A stretch of 21,369 nucleotides of DNA from a virus (IMGVR_UViG_3300028837_000860:1-21369); one strand, 5' to 3'; positions 1-7,241 are shown, counted from the first letter of the stretch. Notes: generated from the letters alone by a model not told the origin. A program made the numbers and translations.

Positions 1-90
1 ATAGCCATGTCTTCCGCAAAAGGTCTCTTCCGCAATCCCTTTCTGGCGGTTCCTGTCCACCAGATAAGCCTTGTCCTCACAGTCACACAT
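1..90 (-). CDS. hypothetical Cys/His-containing protein, 5' end only
   Basis: The first 30 codons of a minus-strand gene that runs off the left edge. It begins MCDCEDKAYLVDRNRQKGIA and contains CxC near the start and C-G-R-H near residue 26, so a small metal-binding fold is possible. The ATG sits at 88-90 and overlaps the TAA of the preceding gene by one base (TAATG). AAAGGAG lies just upstream, so the start is well supported. It is the last gene of the head operon visible here. Function unknown. Confidence 0.6.
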   Translation of the reverse strand, partial: MCDCEDKAYLVDRNRQKGIAEETFCGRHGY

Positions 91-542
91 TACTGCTCCT
101 TTATTTTCGCTAAGAAATCTTCCAGAATGATTTTGTAATACAAAAAGCCTTCCCAGGAAAGGTCATAGGCGGGGCGGGCGTGAAACTCAATATTGCCAGT
201 GGCTTTATTCCATAGCATCTCTGAGTCCAGGGTTTCCATCTCTATCTTTAATTTCAAATCCCCGTCGTCCTGAATTTTTAATTTGTATGTCAGTGGCAAA
301 TCGGGATTGTGTTTCAGCGGATGGTCAAAGAGCTTTCTGATATAGTTTATCCACAAATCGGCAGCGTTTAGTAAAGATTCAAACTGATCGACAGTCCCTT
401 CAGCCTCATCAGCCGCTTCGCTTCTTACTCCACCCCAAGGCGGCTCCAGACCATGATTGTAGTAGGTATATACACCCCCCCAACCCCCGTCGGATTTAAG
501 CAAGAGCTTCATCTCTATACCGTAATCAGTCGGTAGTGACAT
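90..542 (-). CDS. hypothetical phage structural-region protein (150 aa)
   Basis: A complete 150-residue acidic protein with no signal peptide or membrane segment. Tryptophans and glycines are frequent near the N-terminus (GGWGGVYTYYNHG), and an alternating charged stretch follows in the middle. ATG at 540-542 follows AAAGGAA by a good distance. It lies downstream of the capsid genes in the same direction, where head-completion or connector genes are usual, but I do not recognise its family and give it no function. The 84-bp gap upstream holds hairpins described separately. Confidence 0.7.
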   Translation of the reverse strand: MSLPTDYGIEMKLLLKSDGGWGGVYTYYNHGLEPPWGGVRSEAADEAEGTVDQFESLLNAADLWINYIRKLFDHPLKHNPDLPLTYKLKIQDDGDLKLKIEMETLDSEMLWNKATGNIEFHARPAYDLSWEGFLYYKIILEDFLAKIKEQ

Positions 543-568
543 TCGTTCCTTTCAAAGTTGGTAGTTTT

Positions 569-620
569 GAGGGGCCGACCTTTATACGACGACCCCTCGC
601 CTACTACAAAAGGCTAGGGG
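569..620 (-). promoter_or_regulatory. two mutually exclusive hairpins between two head-operon genes
   Basis: Read on the minus strand, the 84-bp gap holds three segments: CCCCTAGCCT (620-611), AGGCGAGGGGTCG (602-590) and CGGCCCCTC (577-569). The middle segment can pair with the first (one mismatch, loop of about 8 nt) or with the third (9 bp including one G-U pair, loop of 12 nt), but not with both. This is the geometry of an attenuator or RNA-processing switch. There is no clear T-run after the second hairpin, so it is not a standard terminator. Confidence 0.45.
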
Positions 621-625
621 ATGAA

Positions 626-964
626 CTACTCGCCTTCGCTTTCGTAGAGTTCTTTGACGTAATCGTAGTACTCTACAATGTCTGGACTAACGGCGATGAA
701 CTTCTGTGATTTAACACAGTCGTAAATGACCTTGACATCATTGTCATCAAGCGCCACTTCTTTTTCATCGGTGTCCAGTTTGTCGAGCACCTTGATTCTA
801 AGGCGCATTTCTTCAATGGGAAGACCCTGAGACTGCCCAAATTGATTAGTGGGGATGTAATTCAACGCCCCCTTAATCAGTTCCTTATAGGATACGGCAG
901 CCGCTTGGAATTTGCCACCCACGTTTACGCTCGTCTCGAACTCTTTCAGCTCCAGTCGTTTCAT
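626..964 (-). CDS. hypothetical phage protein (112 aa)
   Basis: A 112-residue acidic protein, predicted soluble and mostly helical with charged pairs, ending in an acidic tail (YESEGE). ATG at 962-964 follows AAAGGG by a suitable distance. A second ATG four bases upstream is in another frame and is not used. It sits directly behind the decoration protein gene and before the hairpin pair at 569-620. Small genes in this place often encode head-tail joining factors or tail assembly chaperones, but nothing in the sequence proves either. Family not recognised. Confidence 0.7.
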   Translation of the reverse strand: MKRLELKEFETSVNVGGKFQAAAVSYKELIKGALNYIPTNQFGQSQGLPIEEMRLRIKVLDKLDTDEKEVALDDNDVKVIYDCVKSQKFIAVSPDIVEYYDYVKELYESEGE

Positions 965-980
965 TCATTAACCCTTTATT

Positions 981-1805
981 TTAGAACGTTGCCGCAGCAT
1001 ATACCGGAATATATCCGGCGGTTCCAGCAAGATTCACCCTGATTGCATGACTGCATCCGCCAGCGGGGGTAGATGTGCTCGTCGCAACACCGCAACTGTA
1101 ACTGGAATCAACGGCCCGGAATCCGATAGCGTTATTAACGCGATCAAGATAAAGTCCGTCATCCCAGTTGTCGCCTGCCGTACCAGTCTTGCCAACTGCT
1201 GCAAAGGCGGCAAAAGCGCCCTCTACTAGCGTTCCAGAGCTTCCAGTCTGGGTAACAGTTTTACCTGAAGCCACAGAAAGTTCCGCCCTAACACCAGAAA
1301 GGACATTTTCACGGCCAACAGTACAGTCACCTGCCATAGACACGATGAACCGACCCGCCGATACGCCAACAATATCCGAAGCATTGCTAAGATCGGAGTC
1401 TCCAAGAAACTCGATCTGGCCTTCTACGCCAGAACAGAAGCTTCCACCCCAATCTACGCCATCGACAAAGGCAGCACATCCGCGCAGCCCCATAATAGTC
1501 GTGTCACCGGTTTGGCTAACGGTAAGTGTAACCTGAGACTCAACGAGCCTAGCCCATTGAGAACCTAAGTCATCACCGTCGTCGTCACCATAGATTCCTA
1601 CAGCGGCGATACCGTAACCCGCGCCATCCTGCAAGCCCATGTCAAATGACTGACCGGCAGTTTGGGCTACGTTACCGTCAACTCCAAGAATTAGGAGCTG
1701 TCCCCAGGGGTTAGCCTCTGCCCAAGTGGCGTAAACCGTACTTAAAGCAAGGTAATCCCTCTTCAGGGTTCCCGAACTTTCATTAAGTCTATCTATCTGG
1801 CTCAT
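981..1805 (-). CDS. probable head decoration or head fibre protein (274 aa)
   Basis: Low-complexity beta-rich protein of 274 residues, full of Gly, Ala, Ser, Thr and Val, with Asp-rich turns (GDDDGDD near residue 75). After a short N-terminal helix it looks like stacked beta strands. The C-terminus (NLAGTAGYIPVYAAATF) is of the kind that ends many phage fibre or capsid-accessory proteins. ATG at 1803-1805 overlaps the TAA of the capsid gene by one base and follows GGAGG, so the two are translationally coupled, which suits a protein made in amounts close to those of the capsid protein. The role is inferred from composition and position; a minor capsid or tail protein is the main alternative. 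Confidence 0.6.
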   Translation of the reverse strand: MSQIDRLNESSGTLKRDYLALSTVYATWAEANPWGQLLILGVDGNVAQTAGQSFDMGLQDGAGYGIAAVGIYGDDDGDDLGSQWARLVESQVTLTVSQTGDTTIMGLRGCAAFVDGVDWGGSFCSGVEGQIEFLGDSDLSNASDIVGVSAGRFIVSMAGDCTVGRENVLSGVRAELSVASGKTVTQTGSSGTLVEGAFAAFAAVGKTGTAGDNWDDGLYLDRVNNAIGFRAVDSSYSCGVATSTSTPAGGCSHAIRVNLAGTAGYIPVYAAATF

Positions 1806-3190
1806 TAGTTGTCCTCCAAATGATAGAGCATGTGCATCTCCGGCATGGTGATTTCGAAGCCTGCTTCGGTAAGAATTTGATCCTTCCGGGCATCCTCGCC
1901 ACCTACCTGGATGTTGCTCTCAATGAAAGTATCGCGGTTGAGTCCGTTTCCGACCAGCGGACGGTAAGCAACGTGATCCATGTCGATAAACACCATGAAC
2001 CTGTCGTTCGGGCCTCTAAACTGAGGCTCCAGAACTATATGGGCATCGCCATAAACCGTCTCAACAACCAGGACTTTGTTCCCGAACCTGCCCTCAGAAG
2101 GCTTGAAGAAAGCCTCTATATTCTGAGTGACGTTTGAATTCGGGATAAAGCCTGCACTTGAGGCAAGACGATTAAAGCGGGTATTTACCTGTGGACTCAC
2201 AAGCGTTAACTTGTCCTGACTGCTTCCCCGCGTGGGATCCATCAGAACCTCAAAATCCCGCAGGATGAGATCATAGTTCAACTCACCAATCGCAACCGAG
2301 CGGCCAAAATACGAACCTGACGTGTAGGACAGGTCAGTGGTGCCGGTGAGTTGCAAAGTGGTATTCTTTATGATGTCACCCACGATACCGGTCATATAAC
2401 CAGTACTGTCACGATAAGCCTTCTGGCTGAAAAGCATTGCGCTTTCAATCATATTCTTATGCTCGCGGAGTTTCAAATTCCAGATGCGCGCCCACTCGTC
2501 CTTATAGCCACGATATTCCGTAGCCATAACGGTCTTTGAGAGTTCGGCAGCGGTCTTGAAGATTTGGGTATATCCAAAGCCCTCTTCGATTTCCTCAGAC
2601 CAAACATCAGGTGCCCCAGAACCGGGTTTGAATGCAGTGCCGATTACTCGACACTCATCATCTGCGTTAATGAGGTTGTATCCAGTGGGAGTAGTCTCGG
2701 ACAGTTCGATCACGCGCCCCACAAATGACGTGGTTGTGCCTTCGTCAACAGGAACGCTATCGACCTTAACAATGACTTGGGAATACCCAGTATCTCCAGA
2801 GTCATCAATGGTGCGAACCAGAAACACATGCCCCTTAATCAACCAATCAACCGAAGCTGATGCGTGGTCAACTATGAAGTTATATGAGGTGTTCGCCACC
2901 ACTGTAACATCTGAAGTATCTGCGGAAACGGAAACTATTTCAAACAACCTGTCGAAGCTCTGCGCCGGAACGCGATCTTCGAGATACCGGAATATCTGAC
3001 TGTTCACCGGAGACTTCCGCAACCTGCTCGAATAAACGAACAGCGGCGTTTCTTGGGGGCGGAGTAATGCAATCCGATCCCCAAAGTCATACAACTGCCG
3101 CAGGTCTGGCGCTTGACCATAACCCGCAGACGAAGCCGCAGCGGTAACTTCCGAAGGCAGTAACATTCCTTGGTTAATTGCTATAGTCAC
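1805..3190 (-). CDS. major capsid protein, HK97-fold (461 aa)
   Basis: A 461-residue protein just downstream of a scaffold-like gene and before the decoration gene, the classical place for the major capsid protein. The middle carries a long helical stretch (residues about 215-260, rich in E, K and R) like the HK97 spine helix. The C-terminal third (DRFMVFIDMDHVAYRPL, then RDTFIESN and EAGFEITMP) looks like the end of SU10-like/DUF5309-type capsid proteins, where a strand over a bound 'DxDHVxxRPL' segment is followed by a final beta strand. The start is GTG at 3188-3190 with GGAGG six bases upstream; the first ATG lies at residue 9. No cleavable N-terminal delta domain is evident, in keeping with a separate scaffold. 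The subfamily is from memory and unverified. Confidence 0.85.
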   Translation of the reverse strand: MTIAINQGMLLPSEVTAAASSAGYGQAPDLRQLYDFGDRIALLRPQETPLFVYSSRLRKSPVNSQIFRYLEDRVPAQSFDRLFEIVSVSADTSDVTVVANTSYNFIVDHASASVDWLIKGHVFLVRTIDDSGDTGYSQVIVKVDSVPVDEGTTTSFVGRVIELSETTPTGYNLINADDECRVIGTAFKPGSGAPDVWSEEIEEGFGYTQIFKTAAELSKTVMATEYRGYKDEWARIWNLKLREHKNMIESAMLFSQKAYRDSTGYMTGIVGDIIKNTTLQLTGTTDLSYTSGSYFGRSVAIGELNYDLILRDFEVLMDPTRGSSQDKLTLVSPQVNTRFNRLASSAGFIPNSNVTQNIEAFFKPSEGRFGNKVLVVETVYGDAHIVLEPQFRGPNDRFMVFIDMDHVAYRPLVGNGLNRDTFIESNIQVGGEDARKDQILTEAGFEITMPEMHMLYHLEDN

Positions 3191-3202
3191 AATTAGCCTC
3201 CG

Positions 3203-3970
3203 TTATTTAAGTGGTAATGGGCCTCCACTAGCGGCCTGAATGCGGTCAAACATCTTGTCCGCCTCAGACTTTGGTGCTGGTTGAGCACCTTGTACACCCC
3301 CCGTAGGCGGGAGTTGTATTCCGCTAACGGGCCCTAAACCCTGACCTGCCGGGGGTGCGCCCGTTTGGGTTGCTCCCGGTGGCGCAGCTACAAACGCTTC
3401 GGCAGCCCTACCCAGAAGAAACTCCTGAACAAACTCCTCCGATGGATTTGTTAAAGAATCAACATACTTCCGAGCCTGTTCGGCAGTATAACCCTTCTGG
3501 GTTATTAGAAACTGCTCATGCGATTGTCTCTGCTGCGCCTGCTCCAACTTCTGAAGTTTCTGATCCACTAATGAACCAGCCACTTCCTGCACACGGGCAT
3601 TGAAAAACTGACCCGTAGGCGAATTTGGATTAGGCAGGTCGCTTACATCGAATTCAACTGACGGATCGAACGCTGGCTGAGCTGGTTCTGATGGTTTATT
3701 CCTGTTAAAGAACTCCATCGTATGAGCAACTAACGGGTTTGAGCCGTCGGGCTGCCTGTGTTGTTCATACAGGCCCCATAGTTGTTGCTTGTCCTTGTAT
3801 TCCTTAGAATTGACAAGCGTATCGTACTGGCTCTGCCAATATCGTTCATCCTGTGCAGGTTCTCCCGAAGTCTGCGCCGGTGGAGATGCCACAGGTGCCA
3901 CAGGTGCGGCAGGTTGTGTTTCACCGCCAACAGGAACAGCTTGTCCCGGAGTCTGGTCGTTGCTTTCCAT
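3203..3970 (-). CDS. scaffolding protein (255 aa)
   Basis: A 255-residue protein with Pro/Ala/Gln/Gly-rich disordered ends (residues 1-40 and about 195-240) around a helical, coiled-coil-like centre (residues about 120-160, many Q, E, K and L). It ends in a basic, helical tail. This layout and its place between portal and capsid protein fit a procapsid scaffold that binds capsid subunits through its C-terminus and is removed before packaging. ATG at 3968-3970 has GGAA close by and GGGAG further upstream. The first 240 bases also lie inside the open portal frame, which is abnormal and discussed under findings. Confidence 0.78.
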   Translation of the reverse strand: MESNDQTPGQAVPVGGETQPAAPVAPVASPPAQTSGEPAQDERYWQSQYDTLVNSKEYKDKQQLWGLYEQHRQPDGSNPLVAHTMEFFNRNKPSEPAQPAFDPSVEFDVSDLPNPNSPTGQFFNARVQEVAGSLVDQKLQKLEQAQQRQSHEQFLITQKGYTAEQARKYVDSLTNPSEEFVQEFLLGRAAEAFVAAPPGATQTGAPPAGQGLGPVSGIQLPPTGGVQGAQPAPKSEADKMFDRIQAASGGPLPLK

Positions 3971-5676
3971 TTTGTTTCCGATCTCCCGTTATAGTCTAAC
4001 AGCGATCTCTGCATTAGTTTGCGAAGGTCGTCGCAAATTGCCGGGTTTCTCTTCAGGACGAAACTGCGCGGCGCAAGCCCGTCAATATAAGCCTGCCGGT
4101 AAAGCGCATATTCAGCCCAGGGATCGCTGGGAAGCATCGAGCCCGCCTCTACACGAAAATCATATTGACCGATCTTCTTGTCCCGTTCTATTTCCTCAAC
4201 CGTAGGCGTCCAGTCGGGATAAAACCCTTGGACAATCCCAATCGTGTCATTGTTGGCTTGAATAATCCTTAAAGTCTTTTCGGGTGTATAGTGGGTGTTA
4301 GCATAGTTGTCGCACACCCTGCCCAGCCGCGAAATCGCACCCTCTATATCCTGGAGTTTCGATTTCGGCCTGCCCTGAGCAAATTCTGAAAGCAACTTAG
4401 TCTGACCAAGCGTTTCTGGCGCTCCCTCTTTAAAGCCCTGCAACAACTCTGGGATGCCAAGAATGAAATCAATGTAGAATGATAATTTATCCAGAAGTCC
4501 AAAGAACGCCGACGCCAGCGGTGCGGGCGCAGCAAAGTGCGGCTCACCAAATTCGTGATTGTACTCAGTAACTTCTTCTCCCTCTTCATACTTGCTCACA
4601 TCCATAGAGCCTTCGGGCACAAGCAACCAGGGTTTTGCCGATTTCTGAGCGTGCTGTAAAATAACCGACCAAAGCTTGTTCAGGAGAATCTGGACATCTT
4701 TGATCTTTGAAATATCAGAAAGAGTATAAGGCGTTCCCGTCCAGATGTTAGGAATGGCAATCAACGGGTAAATATCAGTATTCAACACCTCGTCAGCTAT
4801 TAGAATCTGGCCAAGGGTCATTACATGCCTGACCCGGCGCTGGTTTACCTTAGTAACTACAAAAGCACCGGTGTTTATCAAGTTTTCATTTTGGGCCGTA
4901 AACGCCTGGAATTCACCCTCGTTCATTATGGCCTCAGTCCCGGCGGGGGCCTGGTCTATCTCCCGCGTTGACTTAACGCGATAAAATGGAACCTGAACGT
5001 AAAAGAATCTTTGCAGAAGATGATAGTTAAGCTGGGTAGAGTCCCTGTCTTTTATGTCCGGGGGCGTATATGAACTAACCGTATTCTGCTGAGAGCTTGA
5101 GGGATAATCGTCATCGCTATAGGAGTCTATATTCTCAAGGTCGCCAGTAATCTCGCCCGTAAGTTGGTCTATAGATATATTAAGCGGTCGTATCTGTCCA
5201 TCATCAATGTAGGTGCTTCCCTCTGGGAACATATTAGCAACCATCTCGCCGGTCAAAACTGTAGATAAAATCTTATAGGCGGCATCATCCTCAAATCTTT
5301 TCCTCGTGCCAACAGGAACATAAACCCTGGATGTGTCTACCCAATTAAAAATTACTTCTCCATTCCCATAGTCCCTTAATGGATCAAGCTCTACGAAAAG
5401 ATAACCCTTGCCCCACGTTGCTGCATAAGCGTGAACCGCCTCTTTGAACTCAACCGCACCCTCAGAAATATCCCATATATACTGAAGCCGGGCGTCTCTA
5501 ACTTTAGCCATTTTGAAGTCTGACCACTCGCGCCCGATAACTTTCCACTTCGGGGGCCGCGAGGTAAGCAGGGACTTGAGTTGCTCTATGCCGGGATAAG
5601 TTCTGTCAATAATCGGATCGGCTTGACCCTTAGCGGCAGCCTCCTCAGATTCCGCAGGCGTATAGTGATTCCCCAA
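3730..5676 (-). CDS. portal protein
   Basis: Large protein immediately upstream of the scaffold gene. It resembles environmental phage portals: GNHYTPAESEEAAAKGQ then TYPGIEQLKSLL near the start, GKGYLFVELDPL and FNWVDTSRVYVPVGT (the wing region), then VQILLNKLWSVILQHAQKSA and DFILGIPELLQG before the stem helices. Portals form the dodecameric DNA channel at one capsid vertex. The first standard start is TTG at 5674-5676, but the same frame stays protein-like for 38 more codons upstream (see next entry). The last 79 codons (3730-3969) overlap the scaffold gene and translate into an Arg/His-rich, low-quality sequence, so the true stop is probably near 3970-4010, hidden by an indel or a real overlap. 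Confidence 0.85.
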   Translation of the reverse strand: MGNHYTPAESEEAAAKGQADPIIDRTYPGIEQLKSLLTSRPPKWKVIGREWSDFKMAKVRDARLQYIWDISEGAVEFKEAVHAYAATWGKGYLFVELDPLRDYGNGEVIFNWVDTSRVYVPVGTRKRFEDDAAYKILSTVLTGEMVANMFPEGSTYIDDGQIRPLNISIDQLTGEITGDLENIDSYSDDDYPSSSQQNTVSSYTPPDIKDRDSTQLNYHLLQRFFYVQVPFYRVKSTREIDQAPAGTEAIMNEGEFQAFTAQNENLINTGAFVVTKVNQRRVRHVMTLGQILIADEVLNTDIYPLIAIPNIWTGTPYTLSDISKIKDVQILLNKLWSVILQHAQKSAKPWLLVPEGSMDVSKYEEGEEVTEYNHEFGEPHFAAPAPLASAFFGLLDKLSFYIDFILGIPELLQGFKEGAPETLGQTKLLSEFAQGRPKSKLQDIEGAISRLGRVCDNYANTHYTPEKTLRIIQANNDTIGIVQGFYPDWTPTVEEIERDKKIGQYDFRVEAGSMLPSDPWAEYALYRQAYIDGLAPRSFVLKRNPAICDDLRKLMQRSLLDYNGRSETKWKATTRLRDKLFLLAVKHNLPHLWHLWHLHRRRLRENLHRMNDIGRASTIRLSILRNTRTSNNYGACMNNTGSPTAQTR

Positions 5677-5802
5677 CCAAAAATCTATATTTTCACGCGA
5701 ACTTACAGCCCAATCGTTTCTTGCGTCGCTACAGACTTGGAAAAGCTCACGACTGCGCTTTGCGTGCGGGTGTTCAGATAGTTTTGTGATACTAAGCAGC
5801 CC
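5677..5802 (-). other. N-terminal portal coding extension lacking ATG/GTG/TTG
   Basis: Between the in-frame TAA (5803-5805) and the TTG at 5676 the portal frame reads ...SEHPHAKRSRELFQVCSDAR and then NDWAVSSRENIDFWLGNHY. This is the usual helix with 'R-N-x-x-F-x-x-G' that opens portal proteins, so it is very likely coding. No ATG, GTG or TTG occurs in it. The best start is ATC at 5788-5790, nine bases after AAGGG; CTG at 5797-5799 is too close to that site. Either the phage uses a rare start or one base is wrong here. Confidence 0.6.
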
Positions 5803-5803
5803 T
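5791..5803 (-). repeat. 13-bp direct repeat, copy at the portal start
   Basis: AGGGCTGCTTAGT (minus strand) is identical to 5976-5988. It supplies the ribosome binding site of the portal and contains the stop codon of the 61-aa gene. The two copies are 185 bp apart. Confidence 0.75.
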
Positions 5804-5977
5804 TAAATATAAATGATATTTTAATTCCCGCAAAAGACGCCAGCGATAATGAACCAGTCGTTTTCTTGTGTCTTTACTGCATTTTGCCTCCAAACAAATA
5901 TATCCGCTGTTGAAATCGTCTCGGCATTTATTTGCAACAACACGCCGGATTTTAGAGAGTTCTTTTTTGGAAAACAC
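5792..5977 (-). CDS. small basic protein between direct repeats (61 aa)
   Basis: A 61-residue Lys/Arg-rich protein (MFSKKELSKIRRVVANKCRD then three cysteines in the middle). GTG at 5975-5977 follows AGGG by seven bases. The stop TAG lies two bases before the putative ATC start of the portal. The 13 bases covering its ribosome binding site are repeated exactly at its 3' end in front of the portal, so the gene looks like an inserted or duplicated cassette. It may bind nucleic acid, given its charge, but no family is recognised. Confidence 0.5.
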   Translation of the reverse strand: MFSKKELSKIRRVVANKCRDDFNSGYICLEAKCSKDTRKRLVHYRWRLLRELKYHLYLRAA

Positions 5978-5988
5978 TAAGCAGCCCT
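5976..5988 (-). repeat. 13-bp direct repeat, copy at the 61-aa gene start
   Basis: AGGGCTGCTTAGT (minus strand), identical to 5791-5803. Here it forms the ribosome binding site and first bases of the GTG start of the 61-aa gene. Its CAGCCC bases can also pair with the adjoining 29-bp repeat. Confidence 0.75.
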
Positions 5989-5993
5989 ATTTG

Positions 5994-6022
5994 TTGGGCT
6001 GATTAAGGCTCAGCCCTAAGCC
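5994..6022 (-). repeat. 29-bp perfect inverted repeat, left copy (portal leader)
   Basis: The minus strand here is identical over 29 bases to the plus strand at 13068-13096. It contains the hairpin GGGCTGA-(GCCTTAA)-TCAGCCC. It lies in the leader of the 61-aa gene and portal, downstream of the gene at 6026-6211. In each place the copy reads the same way as the probable transcript. Confidence 0.9.
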
Positions 6023-6025
6023 CAT

Positions 6026-6211
6026 CTAATCTTCTGCGTTCTCGTCGCTAGTCGATAGCGCAGCCTCATATTCCTCTTTGAGAAATTTGTAAGCCGTTTT
6101 GAAGTATTTAAATGCTTCTTTAAAACAAGCGCCTTCAGACCTACCCAACAGCCCCAAGGCTTGTCGTCCAGCTTCTAGCCTAGCGTTTAACCTAAGCGTT
6201 TCCATTTCCAT
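6026..6211 (-). CDS. hypothetical helical protein (61 aa)
   Basis: A 61-residue protein predicted to be almost entirely helical (METLRLNARLEAGRQALGLL, then KEAFKYFKTAYKFLKEEYEA), with an acidic tail. ATG at 6209-6211 has AAGGAGAG at an ideal distance. It could be a small coiled-coil or adaptor protein. It opens the leftward head operon, with the 29-bp repeat right after its stop. Family not recognised. Confidence 0.65.
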   Translation of the reverse strand: MEMETLRLNARLEAGRQALGLLGRSEGACFKEAFKYFKTAYKFLKEEYEAALSTSDENAED

Positions 6212-6263
6212 CGTTCTCTCCTTGTTTTAGGGTTTAGCGGAAAGTCTTGATTGAAAAACTTAT

Positions 6264-6500
6264 GTGCCAATTAACGCCCATTCTCCGGCGATCCCAACGG
6301 ACCCGAAGACTTTGCCAACCGACTTTATGTGGGAACTACAACGTCGCGGGAAGATCGCCGCACCAGGTTACAGGGCTGGTAGAGCCTGGGTTTACTATTC
6401 CCACAATAAAACGCTTTTTTCTCTTTTGCTCATTCGTGGTGGCGGTTGGCTACGAATACAACCCCTGCAACGTTACTCGCAGTCTCCGTATCAGATGTAG
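6264..6500 (+). CDS. possible small protein, uncertain (78 aa)
   Basis: An open frame on the plus strand. Residues about 18-45 (DFMWELQRRGKIAAPGYRAG then RAWVYY) recall the recognition part of winged-helix excisionase or MerR-like domains, where 'RRGKIxAP...GRxWxY' is common. The rest (LFSLLLIRGGG onward) does not look like protein. There is no good ribosome binding site before the ATG. It may be a decayed regulator or chance. The surrounding 6212-6622 stretch otherwise shows no gene; it holds a few short hairpins, such as GGCTAC at 6447 pairing with GTAGCC at 6496. Confidence 0.25.
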   Translation: MPINAHSPAIPTDPKTLPTDFMWELQRRGKIAAPGYRAGRAWVYYSHNKTLFSLLLIRGGGWLRIQPLQRYSQSPYQM

Positions 6501-6622
6501 CCGTTTTCACCATTCGGGCGCAACAACGCACTTAATAGGCCCGAAATTCTAGTCTGAAGTTTAATATCATTTCATCCTAAAAGCAAGCATTTTTAATGAT
6601 TACACAATATTTAAACCATGAA

Positions 6623-6704
6623 TGTAGGGGTGGAGGGACTCGAACCCCCTTGATGGTTAATCCGGGTTACAGCCGGACTCCTTGCCAGATCGGACTACCG
6701 CTAC
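6623..6704 (-). tRNA. tRNA-Tyr(GTA)-like, irregular acceptor stem
   Basis: On the minus strand: 5' GTAGCGG, U8-A9, D arm with GG in its loop (GATCTGGCAA), anticodon arm TCCGG-CTGTAAC-CCGGA giving anticodon GUA (Tyr), an 11-nt variable arm as expected for bacterial tRNA-Tyr, and T arm GGGGG-TTCGAGT-CCCTC. The acceptor strand CCCCTAC pairs with GTAGCGG apart from a C-C mismatch, but two extra bases (CA) separate it from the T stem. CCA is not encoded; the discriminator is A. It is a clear tRNA relative, but the acceptor faults leave open whether it is functional or carries an indel. Confidence 0.7.
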
Positions 6705-6734
6705 GTGGGACTGACAAAGCAAGAGCACGAGGAT

Positions 6735-6992
6735 TTACACGCCGGAGATTAATTTTTTTATCGACACGATTGAGCCAGAGGGGATCAGGGTTATATCCCT
6801 ATATTCACCTTCATTATTCTGTTCAGCGGCAATACATGTGGTGATATTATCTTGCGCAATCATGTAACCAAGGCTTTTGAATAGACACATTTTATGTTTA
6901 ATACAATCCTCTTTGGTATAAGTGCCAGAGAAGAATCTGGCATCGTGCCATTCAACTTCAATCTTAGCCCCTATTAACGCTTGAGAATTCAA
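6735..6992 (-). CDS. conserved-type small phage protein (85 aa)
   Basis: Beta-rich protein of up to 85 residues with the pattern IEVEWHDA ... SLGYMIAQDN ... YRDITLIPSGSIVSIKKL. I know this pattern from many uncharacterised phage and bacterial proteins (an 'xVEWxDA ... GYLxxED ... IPxxxI' SH3-like small barrel), but it has no agreed function. The only standard start in frame is TTG at 6990-6992, which lacks a ribosome binding site. AGGGG lies five bases before an in-frame ATT at 6960-6962, which would start the protein right at IEVEW. It runs towards the tRNA-Tyr gene 31 bases downstream. Confidence 0.65.
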   Translation of the reverse strand: MNSQALIGAKIEVEWHDARFFSGTYTKEDCIKHKMCLFKSLGYMIAQDNITTCIAAEQNNEGEYRDITLIPSGSIVSIKKLISGV

Positions 6993-7023
6993 ATTAGAAC
7001 AACACTAGAAAGAAGGAGAGAAA

Positions 7024-7209
7024 ATGAGAGTGAGAATCTTCCAAGCCTCGGGGCATGACGAAATCAGAGGCCTACAGAAAAAAATCAATGATTGGATCAT
7101 GTCTAAAAACTATACAATCCAAAATCAGCAAATAAGCATGTGCCAGGTGGCAGACTCCCCAAGTGGGGAGAGATACCAGTACCTAGTTGTCTGTGTTTGG
7201 TATGATTGA
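7024..7209 (+). CDS. Cse60-like small protein (61 aa)
   Basis: A 61-residue plus-strand gene with a strong ribosome binding site (AAGGAGAG) before ATG. The pattern MRVRIFQASGHDEI...KKINDWI, then a variable middle and YQYLVVCVWYD at the end, resembles short Firmicutes proteins of the Cse60/'I-x-V-x-x-Q-x-S' group (beta-alpha-beta-beta). Their role is unknown. It is unusual here because it is the only well-supported plus-strand gene inside a long leftward block. It is divergent from the 85-aa gene and convergent with the 91-aa gene. It may have its own promoter in the 31-bp gap, but I see no clear -35/-10 pair. Confidence 0.7.
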   Translation: MRVRIFQASGHDEIRGLQKKINDWIMSKNYTIQNQQISMCQVADSPSGERYQYLVVCVWYD

Positions 7210-7241
7210 TTCAAATTAGGACACTACCCAATTTTCTCAGA

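Noticed and set aside
1820-2999. Several plus-strand open frames opposite the capsid gene
   Set aside because: Shadows of the capsid coding frame; no ribosome binding sites.
6596-6844. Plus-strand open frame of 82 codons
   Set aside because: It runs across the complement of the tRNA-Tyr-like gene and the end of a real minus-strand gene; no ribosome binding site.
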